Below, one piece after another: positions 1-6,034 of a DNA stretch of 27,553 bases. Source of the stretch: Pseudoxanthomonas sp. Root65 (lineage in GTDB: Bacteria > Pseudomonadota > Gammaproteobacteria > Xanthomonadales > Xanthomonadaceae). How positions within the stretch are numbered: the stretch's first letter is position 1; every line of letters begins with the position of its first letter. Under the pieces are notes generated by a model. That model searched no databases. It was given only the letters and a program-made list of their open reading frames with translations, and was not told where the DNA came from. Where the stretch lies: NCBI RefSeq assembly GCF_001427635.1, contig NZ_LMHA01000001.1, positions 1,533,415-1,560,967 on the forward strand, written 5' to 3'. Both the position numbers and the translations under genes were made by a program.

Positions 1-49
1 GAATTAAGCCGACCCGCGAAGCGGGTTCGGCTTGAATGAATTGTTAGGT
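1..49 (-). repeat. Integron attC site 1 (partial, cut by window edge)
   Basis: This is the recombination site at the 3' end of the leftmost cassette gene. The core GTTAGGT (43-49 on the plus strand, ACCTAAC in cassette orientation) and the central hairpin arms ACCCGC/GCGGGT match the four complete copies at 516, 859, 1193 and 1685. The distal R' core lies outside the window. The array therefore continues leftwards. Confidence 0.88.
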
Positions 50-511
50 TGCAACGCCGCCAAGCCTGCGCGCAACCGCTAGAACAATGATGGAGACAAG
101 CTCAAACGCTAGATAGCAAGCACCAAACACCGCGAGGAAGAACCAGCCGCTAGCACGGTTGGCGCCACAGTGCATCTCATTAAGGCAGCGGAATACGCCG
201 GCTATTTGCGGGATGCCAAATGCAATGGCCGCGATGGCAGCGGCACCTACAAGAATGAGAGCGGCCTTGCCAATGAGATTAAGGCAGCGGAATACGCCGG
301 CTATTTGCGGGATGCCAAATGCAATGGCCGCGATGGCAGCGGCACCTACAAGAATGAGAGCGGCCTTGCCAATGAGGGACGAACGCCACAGAAAGGCATT
401 GCGCCCTAGGGCAAGTGTCGCGCGGATTGGAAGTAGCGAAATGCCGAACAACCCAATAAACCCCAGGGCGTAGATGGACGAGGCAAACAGCTGATAGGGC
501 CAATCTGTCAT
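44..511 (-). CDS. Cassette-encoded small membrane protein with internal duplication
   Basis: I do not recognise this 155-aa protein. It is very hydrophobic, with a predicted membrane segment at about residues 10-28, two identical 33-residue units (about 46-78 and 79-111) that each hold one hydrophobic helix, and a last segment at about 123-146. The repeat comes from an exact 99-bp in-frame DNA duplication (179-277 and 278-376), so the ancestral protein was probably 122 aa with three helices instead of four. The extra helix would flip the predicted side of the C-terminus. The ATG at 511 follows the attC core GTTAGGT by only 6 nt, and the TAA stop lies inside the next attC core, so the gene fills its cassette. 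The function is unknown. Confidence 0.72.
   Translation of the reverse strand: MTDWPYQLFASSIYALGFIGLFGISLLPIRATLALGRNAFLWRSSLIGKAALILVGAAAIAAIAFGIPQIAGVFRCLNLIGKAALILVGAAAIAAIAFGIPQIAGVFRCLNEMHCGANRASGWFFLAVFGACYLAFELVSIIVLAVARRLGGVAT
179..376. repeat. Exact 99-bp tandem duplication inside a cassette gene
   Basis: Copy 1 is 179-277 and copy 2 is 278-376. I compared them base by base and found no difference. The unit is 33 codons, so the reading frame stays open. Perfect identity means either a very recent duplication or an assembly or sequencing artefact. Confidence 0.95.
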
Positions 512-515
512 TACA

Positions 516-575
516 ACCTAACACCTGAATTAAGCCGACCCGCGAAGCGGGTTCGGCTTGAATGAATTGTTAGGC
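516..575 (-). repeat. Integron attC site 2
   Basis: A 60-bp attC bounded by GCCTAAC (R'') and GTTAGGT (R') in cassette orientation. The folded strand (plus strand here) pairs TTAAGCCG with CGGCTTGAA, leaving an extra-helical G in CTTGAA, and pairs ACCCGC with GCGGGT around a GAA loop with an extra-helical T. These are the structural marks that integron integrases recognise. Confidence 0.93.
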
Positions 576-597
576 CGCAGCCTAGTTGGTGATTGAG

Positions 598-855
598 TCA
601 TTGCATGGGCCTCCGAACAGGAAACCATCGACCGAATATAGCCACAATGAACAAATACAGGACAAGAAAACTCAAAGCATAATCCGCTGCGCTCAGAGGA
701 ACGTTGCGGGTCCTAAAGTAGTGCCAGTTGATTGAGCTGGCAATCTGGTAGTTGATGATCCCGCCGCCCAGCAAGGCCAGGGCGACAAGAGCGATAAGCC
801 AGCGCCATAACGATCGCAGCCGCTTGCCTCTACCGTTGTCATGATTGTCTGACAT
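598..855 (-). CDS. Cassette-encoded small two-helix membrane protein
   Basis: An 85-aa protein that I do not recognise. A basic N-terminus (about residues 8-18, rich in Arg and Lys) precedes a hydrophobic helix at about 20-36. A second helix lies at about 59-76, before a basic Arg-rich C-terminus, so both ends are probably cytoplasmic by the positive-inside rule. I chose the ATG at 855, which follows the attC core GTTAGGC by three bases. An in-frame GTG four codons upstream lies inside the attC itself and is less likely. The AGG of the core, 4 nt before the ATG, is the only Shine-Dalgarno-like sequence. The function is unknown. Confidence 0.7.
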   Translation of the reverse strand: MSDNHDNGRGKRLRSLWRWLIALVALALLGGGIINYQIASSINWHYFRTRNVPLSAADYALSFLVLYLFIVAIFGRWFPVRRPMQ

Positions 856-858
856 GCG

Positions 859-918
859 GCCTAACACCGGAATTAAGCCGACCCGCGAAGCGGGTTCGGC
901 TTGAATGATTTGTTAGGC
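859..918 (-). repeat. Integron attC site 3
   Basis: A 60-bp attC with GCCTAAC and GTTAGGC cores. The hairpin is the same as in site 2. It differs by a T-to-G change in the left spacer (CACCGG) and a single change near the right core (TGATTTG). Confidence 0.93.
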
Positions 919-928
919 CGCAGACTCA

Positions 929-1189
929 TCAGCTGCGCCCGCGTCCCAGCCTGATCATAGCCACAATCACTAGTAGGCCGGAAGCTATCCAAGCGAATCC
1001 AATGACAAGATTGGAAAGCGGCGACCCGAGCAAGTCGAAGAGCGCTCGCTCCGTATTGCATTTGGCGCCGCAGTCGAGCATCGGCTCCGACGGGCTAAGG
1101 AACAACGCAATGGAACCATAGCCGATAGCAATCAGCCCAAGTAGCGAGCCAAAGATGGTGACGAACTTGGAGGTACGCCTATCTTTCAT
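929..1189 (-). CDS. Cassette-encoded small membrane protein with two cysteines
   Basis: An 86-aa protein that I do not recognise. It has a predicted helix at about residues 9-31, a polar loop of about 28 residues containing a CGAKC pair, and a second helix at about 60-79 followed by a basic tail. With the N-terminus inside, the two cysteines would face the periplasm and could form a disulfide, which is inference. The ATG at 1189 is three bases after the GTTAGGC core of its attC, as in the neighbouring cassettes. An upstream in-frame GTG lies within attC and was not used. The function is unknown. Confidence 0.68.
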   Translation of the reverse strand: MKDRRTSKFVTIFGSLLGLIAIGYGSIALFLSPSEPMLDCGAKCNTERALFDLLGSPLSNLVIGFAWIASGLLVIVAMIRLGRGRS

Positions 1190-1192
1190 GCG

Positions 1193-1252
1193 GCCTAACA
1201 CCTGAATTAAGCCGCGCCGCGAAGCGGCGTCGGCTTGAATGAACTGTTAGGG
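1193..1252 (-). repeat. Integron attC site 4 (hairpin variant)
   Basis: A 60-bp attC with cores CCCTAAC and GTTAGGC in cassette orientation. The inner stem is CGCCGC/GCGGCG instead of ACCCGC/GCGGGT. Both arms changed together, so pairing is kept while sequence is not. The extra-helical G (CTTGAA) and the extra T next to the stem are retained. Confidence 0.93.
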
Positions 1253-1672
1253 GCCATTGGAAGAAGCGCTCATCTGCAGCAACGGAATGATCACCGCTAA
1301 GAGACCCGTGCCACCAACAACGATGAAGGATAGGATGAAGCGCTTGTTGCCGAGCGTGCTTAGGCCCTTAGGCAAATAGTGGGCGACGTTCTGATCTTTG
1401 TAGATCTGCTCCAGTGCCGAGTGAACCGAATTGCAGATACGGCGGCTATTGATGAGCGCCAGCAATGCCGTGCAAGAGATCAATAGCGACCCAGCAGTGA
1501 ACAGCAAGTAGATCATCAGGTTGCCGCGCCCCTCAGACAATGAGCTGGCCTGAGCCCAATTGACGAATAGGACTAGGATGTTGAAAAGCACGCCAGACAC
1601 GACGAATACCGTGTCCGCGCGTCCGGCTCGATCCAGCTCGGACATCAGCTGTTTGTGGATGGCTTCGATCAT
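1247..1672 (-). CDS. Cassette-encoded three-helix membrane protein
   Basis: A 141-aa protein of unknown function. A short, probably helical, polar N-terminus (about residues 1-21) leads to a hydrophobic segment at about 22-40 and a second at about 53-75. A soluble stretch of about 34 residues (about 76-109) follows, and a third hydrophobic segment lies at about 111-130. This arrangement is seen in assorted small effector-like membrane proteins, but I see no diagnostic motif. The first in-frame ATG after the attC core is at 1672. An upstream GTG lies inside attC. The TAA stop overlaps the attC core at 1246-1252. Confidence 0.68.
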   Translation of the reverse strand: MIEAIHKQLMSELDRAGRADTVFVVSGVLFNILVLFVNWAQASSLSEGRGNLMIYLLFTAGSLLISCTALLALINSRRICNSVHSALEQIYKDQNVAHYLPKGLSTLGNKRFILSFIVVGGTGLLAVIIPLLQMSASSNGP

Positions 1673-1684
1673 GTTCGGTATGGC

Positions 1685-1744
1685 CCCTAACACCGGAATT
1701 AAGCCGACCCGCGAAGCGGGTTCGGCTTGAATGAATTGTTAGGG
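1685..1744 (-). repeat. Integron attC site 5
   Basis: A 60-bp attC with cores CCCTAAC and GTTAGGG in cassette orientation. The hairpin is identical to sites 1-3. The seventh base of GTTAGGG departs from the usual pyrimidine in GTTRRRY, matched by the complementary departure in the other core, so the two ends still pair. Confidence 0.92.
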
Positions 1745-2149
1745 CGCATTGGTTTGTGCCGCCAAGAACGCCCGGTTTGCCTCCGTGGCGGAAGCCAGTG
1801 TTGCCAAAAGATCCTTGGACAATGAGCGAATTGGCTCCCAAGCCGGATGTTGCATTGCTGCCAAATTTGGAACGCGACCAGAACCGGCGGGCATGTCGTC
1901 GACCGGGACAGGATGAACCGCGGCAAGGAACGTAAGGACGGCAGACTCTTGATGCTCTGTAAAGAGACCAGAGCCAATCAGGTAGTGACCAGCCAGTGCA
2001 TCATCTCGTAGCTCCCAAGCGGTGTTGTAGTCACCCATAGCCTCACACTGCTCTTCCGGCAAGCAGCTCAATGTCTCAACGGTGAAGATGAAGACGTCGT
2101 ACGCAAGATGCGACGCTTCTAGTACAGAAATTTGCTGTGGGTCTGACAT
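1739..2149 (-). CDS. First cassette: soluble protein of unknown function
   Basis: A 136-aa protein, the only one of the five cassette products without an obvious membrane segment. It is acidic and apparently helical, with a Cys pair (about residues 29 and 35). I do not recognise a domain. It could be a structural relative of other small integron-cassette proteins of unknown function. The ATG at 2149 follows the boundary core GTTAGGG by three bases. The TAA stop sits inside the attC at 1685-1744. As the gene nearest the array's 5' end, it would be the best expressed if the array is transcribed from the flank at about 2190-2225. Confidence 0.7.
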   Translation of the reverse strand: MSDPQQISVLEASHLAYDVFIFTVETLSCLPEEQCEAMGDYNTAWELRDDALAGHYLIGSGLFTEHQESAVLTFLAAVHPVPVDDMPAGSGRVPNLAAMQHPAWEPIRSLSKDLLATLASATEANRAFLAAQTNAP

Positions 2150-2152
2150 GCG

Positions 2153-2168
2153 CCCTAACACCTAGTAG
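2153..2168 (-). other. 5' boundary of the cassette array (attI-like or truncated attC)
   Basis: On the minus strand the sequence AGGTGTTAGGG precedes the first cassette. The last ten bases match the R' end of the attC sites, but beyond AGGTG the sequence changes and no attC hairpin follows. It is either the insertion point (attI) or the stump of a truncated attC. No integrase gene was found in the following DNA. Confidence 0.6.
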
Positions 2169-2183
2169 ACCCCATTCTGGGGT
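2169..2183. other. Short perfect hairpin in the array leader
   Basis: ACCCCA-TTC-TGGGGT is a perfect 6-bp inverted repeat between the candidate promoter and the first cassette start. It would lie near the 5' end of the array transcript. Confidence 0.5.
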
Positions 2184-2193
2184 GATAGCGCGG

Positions 2194-2223
2194 AGTATTC
2201 AGGTGGCGGGGTTGGGGCGTCAA
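2194..2223 (-). promoter_or_regulatory. Candidate promoter reading into the cassette array
   Basis: On the minus strand TTGACG (2218-2223) is followed after 18 bp by AATACT (2194-2199). These match sigma-70 -35 and -10 boxes at 5 of 6 and 4 of 6 positions. Transcription would start near 2187, about 40 nt before the first cassette ATG, the position expected of a cassette promoter. Confidence 0.45.
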
Positions 2224-2500
2224 CGTTGGAAAGGCATGGGCATCAAGGGCTTGCCGGGGTCGACCGGCGGCCGCCTGACTTTTCCTCGTGTCGATATCCG
2301 GGAGGAATGCGGGTATGGGTTGAATACCAGGGTGGGGTTGGGGTGATAGCGCCGTCGGTTCTCGTTGAAAGATCTATGTGGGATCGACGAAGTTGATTGC
2401 GGGATGAGGGTTTGCTGACGTGTTTGGCGCGATCCGGTCGTTGGCGTGGGGTGGATAGGCGTTCAGGCATCAAATGTGAGAGGTGGCTCCGCTCGGCGGC

Positions 2501-5500
2501 TTACTCCGGCATGGACGCGGGTGCAGGCACGTGGTGCGCGGCGAGAAACGCGCGCAGGGAGGCGGGCTTCACGGGTTTGGTGAGGAGGCGATAGCCGCGT
2601 TCGCGGGCGTCGCGCTTGAGTTCGTCGCGGCCGTCGGCGGTGAGCAGCGCGCCGGCGATGGGGCCGGGGCTGGCGGCGCGCAGGGCGTCGAGGATGGCGA
2701 GGCCGTCGAGGCGGTCGTGCAGGTGGTAGTCCACCAGCATCACGGCCGGGCCTTCTGCGATCTTCTGCAGGGCTTCGTCGACGGTGGTGGCGGTGATGAC
2801 CTCCACCTGCCAGCGTCCGAGCAGGGCCTGCATGCCGTCGATGATCTCGCGGTCGTTGTCCACGCACAGCACGCGCAGGCCGGCCAGCGAGTCGTTGGCC
2901 AGGGTGCTTCGACGCGGTGTGGCGCGGCGCTCGTTGAGCTGGGTGCCGCGGGGCACGACGATGCAGAACATGCTGCCGCGGTCGACGGTGCTGCGCGCAT
3001 CCAGTTCGTGTTGCAGCAGGCGCGAGATGCGCTGGCAGATGGACAGGCCCAGGCCGAGGCCGCGTTCGCCCCAGTCGAACGGCTGCTGGTAGCGGTGGAA
3101 CTCGTCGTAGATCTGTCGCATGTGGTTTTCGGGAATGCCCGGCCCGGTGTCCCAGACCTGCAGGGCGATACGTTCACCTTGCGCGCGCATGCCGATGACG
3201 ATGCGGCCCTCGCGCGTGTAGCGCAGCGCGTTGGCGAGGAAGTTCTGCAGCACGCGGCGCAGCAGGCGGCGATCGCTGCGTACGGGAATCGCACGCGCGT
3301 GCACGCGCAGCTTCAGCCCGCGGCCAGCGGCGACCGGGGCATACTGCGCCGCCAGTTCGCGCATCAGTTCGCCGGCATCGAAGTCGGTGATCTGCGTCTG
3401 CAGGCCACCAGCATCCAGGCGCGAGACGTCGAGCAGGCCGTCCAGCAGTTCCTCGGCGGCGCGCAGCGAGGCATCGACGCGTTCGGCCAGGTGCTGGCGC
3501 TCCTGCGCCTGCGCATCATCGCCCTGCTCGCTGTCGCGCAGGGCACTGACGAACAGGCGCGCGGCATTGAGTGGTTGCAGCACGTCGTGGCTGATCGCGG
3601 CGAGGAAGCGCGTACGCGACTGCTGCGCGTGCTCGGCGGCTTCGCTACGCTCGGCGACGCGCTGCTCCAGCGTCTCGTTGGTCTCCAGCAGCAGCGCTTC
3701 GGCATGTTTGAAGTCGGTGATGTCGTTGTAGCTGGTGACGTAGCCGCCGCCCGGCAGCGGTTGGCCGCGCATCTCGATCACCTGCCCATCGGCGCGCACG
3801 CGCTCGAAGATGTGCGGCGAGCCCGCGCGCATGTAGCGGATGCGCTTGTTGATCTGCGCATCAATGTCGCCTTCGCCCAGCTCGCCGCGCTCGGCGTTGT
3901 AACGGATCAGGTCGGCGACCGGGCGGCCGACGTAGAGCATGCCGTCGGGATAGCCGAACATCTGCTGGTAGCGGCGGTTCCAGGCGACCAGACGCATCTG
4001 CGGGTCGACCACGCTGACGCCGGCGCTGATGTTCTCCAGCGTCGTCGACAGGATCTCGCGGTTGAAGCGCAGTTCCTGCCCCGCCTGGTCGAGCACCGCC
4101 ACCACTTCGCCCAGCTCCATGCCCGAGCCGCGCAGCACGCTGGTCAACACGATGCGCGCGGACGCGGCCCCGATGGCGGCGGCGAGCAGGCGTTCGGTGA
4201 ACTGCACCCAGGCGCGGTCGGCCGGGACGTTGGGCTGGTATTCGCGTCCCAGTATCTGCGCCTGTTCGGCGAAGGCGCGGCGCGCATGGCGTTCCCCCAC
4301 CACGCGCTCGGCCAGCGTGCGCAGGTCGCCCACGCGCACGCTACCGGGCCACTCGCCGGCGACCAGCGCGGGACGCTGTGCGTAGGGATCGAGGAACGGG
4401 GCGGCGCGCAGGCGCTCGTCCACGCCGGGACGCGAGCGCGCCGACACGATCATCATCGCGCCGGTGTTCACCAGCAGCGACCAGAACGTGCCGTGCGTCA
4501 GCGTGTCCCAGCCGCTCAGGCCGAACAGCTGCTGCGGGCGCAGCCAGCGGATGCCGAACGGCCCGTCGTGCAGCCACAGCACGTCGAACCAGCCGGCCTG
4601 CGTCATGGTCGGCAGCAGCAGCGTGTAGATCCAGGTGGCGAAGCCGAGCACCATGCCGGCTTCCACGCCACGCCGGCTGGCACCGCGCCAGTACAGGCCG
4701 CCGATCAGGCCGGGAGCGAACTGCGCCACCGCCGCGAACGCCATCAGGCCGTACGAGGCCAGCGTGCTGTCGTTGCCGCTGCTGCGGTAGTAGCTGTAGG
4801 CGGTCAGCGCCAGCAGCAGGATCGCCACGCGGCGGATCCACAGCACGCGCGAGGCGACGTCGGCTTCCGCGTGGCGCTTGCCCCAGCCTCGGCGCAGCAG
4901 CACCGGCATGACCAGGTCGTTGCTGACCATCGTCGCCAGCGCGATGCTGGCCACGATCACCATGCCGGTGGCGGCGGAAAAGCCGCCGACGTAGGCGATG
5001 ATCGCCAGCGCCGTGCGGCCTTCGGCCAGCGGCAGCGCCAGCACGTAGCTGTCGTCGGCCACGCTGGTGCCACCGAACAGCGACGCACCGGCGGCGGCGA
5101 TCGGCACCACCATCAGCGAGAACAGCGCCAGGTAGCCGCCGAACAGCCAGCGTGCCTTGCGGATGTCGCCCACGTCGCTGCACTCCACCACCGCGACATG
5201 GAACTGGCGCGGCAGGCAGACGATGGCCAGGAAGCCGAGCAGCGTCTGCGCGATGAAGCCCACCGGCGGCGCGTTCTCGAACAGCGTGCGCGCAGAGTCG
5301 GTGATGCGGAAGGTGTTGTCGCCCAGCCACAGGTAGGCGAACACGCCCACCGCGATCATCGCCACCAGCTTGACCACCGATTCCAGCGAGATGGCCAGCA
5401 TCATGCCGTGGTGGTGCTCGGTGGCGTCCACCTGGCGCGTACCGAACAGCGCGGCGAACAGCGCCATCAGCAGCGCCACGTACAGCGCCGGATCGGTGAA

Positions 5501-5971
5501 GAAACCCTGCGTGCTGTCGCCGCCGTCGCCGCTGAGCACGCTCAGGCTCATCGCCACGGCCTTGTACTGCAGCGCCAGGTACGGCACCACGCCGATCAGC
5601 GCGATCACCGTGACCAGTGCGGCCAGCCGGCGCGAGCGGCCGTAGCGCGAGGAGATGAAGTCGGCGATGGAGACCGTGTTCTCGCTGCGCGCGATCAGCG
5701 CCAGCCGTTCGATGATGCGCCAGCCAAACAGCAACAGCAGCACCGGGCCCAGGTAGATCGGAAGGTAGCCCAGGCCATTGCGCACCGCGCTGCCGACCGC
5801 GCCGTAGAAGGTCCACGACGAGCAGTACACCGCCAGCGCCAGGCTGTAGACCACCGGTCGCAGCCAGGGACGGTCCGGGTACATCGGGCGGCGGTCGCCC
5901 CACCACGCCACGCCGAACAGCAGCGCGGCGTAGCCGACCGACACCAACAGCAGGATCCAGCTGGAAACCAA
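2501..5971 (-). CDS. SLC5-transporter hybrid sensor histidine kinase/response regulator (CrbS/MxtR-like)
   Basis: An 1156-aa inner-membrane sensor. Residues 1-510 carry about 13 hydrophobic segments of the sodium/solute symporter (SLC5) type. Residues about 515-625 form a linker where STAC domains lie in this family, and a PAS domain is at about 640-755. The H-box is AAISHDVLQP with phospho-accepting His795. The ATPase domain has an N-box at about 910-917, DTGPGIP (941-947) and GLGLGLSI (971-978). The C-terminal receiver has acidic D1038/D1040, phospho-acceptor D1081 and K1132. This order and length match CrbS of Vibrio and MxtR of Pseudomonas, which act with a separate LuxR-type regulator on acetate use; no partner gene is in this window. 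The start is TTG, supported by GGGGAG 6 nt upstream. It lies 63 bp downstream of the FAD protein gene and has its own candidate -10. Confidence 0.9.
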   Translation of the reverse strand: MVSSWILLLVSVGYAALLFGVAWWGDRRPMYPDRPWLRPVVYSLALAVYCSSWTFYGAVGSAVRNGLGYLPIYLGPVLLLLFGWRIIERLALIARSENTVSIADFISSRYGRSRRLAALVTVIALIGVVPYLALQYKAVAMSLSVLSGDGGDSTQGFFTDPALYVALLMALFAALFGTRQVDATEHHHGMMLAISLESVVKLVAMIAVGVFAYLWLGDNTFRITDSARTLFENAPPVGFIAQTLLGFLAIVCLPRQFHVAVVECSDVGDIRKARWLFGGYLALFSLMVVPIAAAGASLFGGTSVADDSYVLALPLAEGRTALAIIAYVGGFSAATGMVIVASIALATMVSNDLVMPVLLRRGWGKRHAEADVASRVLWIRRVAILLLALTAYSYYRSSGNDSTLASYGLMAFAAVAQFAPGLIGGLYWRGASRRGVEAGMVLGFATWIYTLLLPTMTQAGWFDVLWLHDGPFGIRWLRPQQLFGLSGWDTLTHGTFWSLLVNTGAMMIVSARSRPGVDERLRAAPFLDPYAQRPALVAGEWPGSVRVGDLRTLAERVVGERHARRAFAEQAQILGREYQPNVPADRAWVQFTERLLAAAIGAASARIVLTSVLRGSGMELGEVVAVLDQAGQELRFNREILSTTLENISAGVSVVDPQMRLVAWNRRYQQMFGYPDGMLYVGRPVADLIRYNAERGELGEGDIDAQINKRIRYMRAGSPHIFERVRADGQVIEMRGQPLPGGGYVTSYNDITDFKHAEALLLETNETLEQRVAERSEAAEHAQQSRTRFLAAISHDVLQPLNAARLFVSALRDSEQGDDAQAQERQHLAERVDASLRAAEELLDGLLDVSRLDAGGLQTQITDFDAGELMRELAAQYAPVAAGRGLKLRVHARAIPVRSDRRLLRRVLQNFLANALRYTREGRIVIGMRAQGERIALQVWDTGPGIPENHMRQIYDEFHRYQQPFDWGERGLGLGLSICQRISRLLQHELDARSTVDRGSMFCIVVPRGTQLNERRATPRRSTLANDSLAGLRVLCVDNDREIIDGMQALLGRWQVEVITATTVDEALQKIAEGPAVMLVDYHLHDRLDGLAILDALRAASPGPIAGALLTADGRDELKRDARERGYRLLTKPVKPASLRAFLAAHHVPAPASMPE

Positions 5972-6001
5972 CGCGTTCTCCCCGCGCTCAACCCGTCGCC
6001 G

Positions 6002-6007
6002 AGTGTA
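6002..6007 (-). promoter_or_regulatory. Candidate -10 box of the sensor kinase gene
   Basis: TACACT on the minus strand lies about 30 bp before the TTG start, in the gap after the upstream gene's stop. No good -35 box is visible, as is common in xanthomonads. It suggests that the kinase can be transcribed independently. Confidence 0.35.
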
Positions 6008-6034
6008 CCGGCTGCGGCGTGCCGCGGCGGACGG

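Larger units (their letters stand above)
2160..2500. other. Non-coding flank between cassette array and kinase gene
   Basis: No convincing gene is seen here; the small open frames lack family signatures. A 13-bp direct repeat, GGGGTGATAGCGC, occurs at 2179-2191 and again at 2340-2352. GGGGTTGGGG tracts also lie in both halves, so this DNA may be an old partial duplication. No integrase remnant was recognised in either strand. Confidence 0.5.

Noticed and set aside
856..867. GTG starts inside the attC sites, giving an MLGR-type N-terminus in four cassettes
   Set aside because: The same residues would be added to unrelated proteins by the recombination site, while an ATG follows three bases after the core in three of the four. 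The downstream ATG is more likely.
1..1744. Regularly repeated palindromes read as a CRISPR array
   Set aside because: The units are about 60 bp, 280-490 bp apart, with genes between them and integron cores at their ends. They are attC sites.
2160..2500. Remnant of an integron integrase
   Set aside because: I looked in all frames for tyrosine-recombinase motifs and found none. The small frames show no conserved residues.
4341..5906. A second long minus-strand frame within the kinase gene
   Set aside because: It is out of frame with the transporter domain and has no domain of its own; it is a codon-bias shadow.
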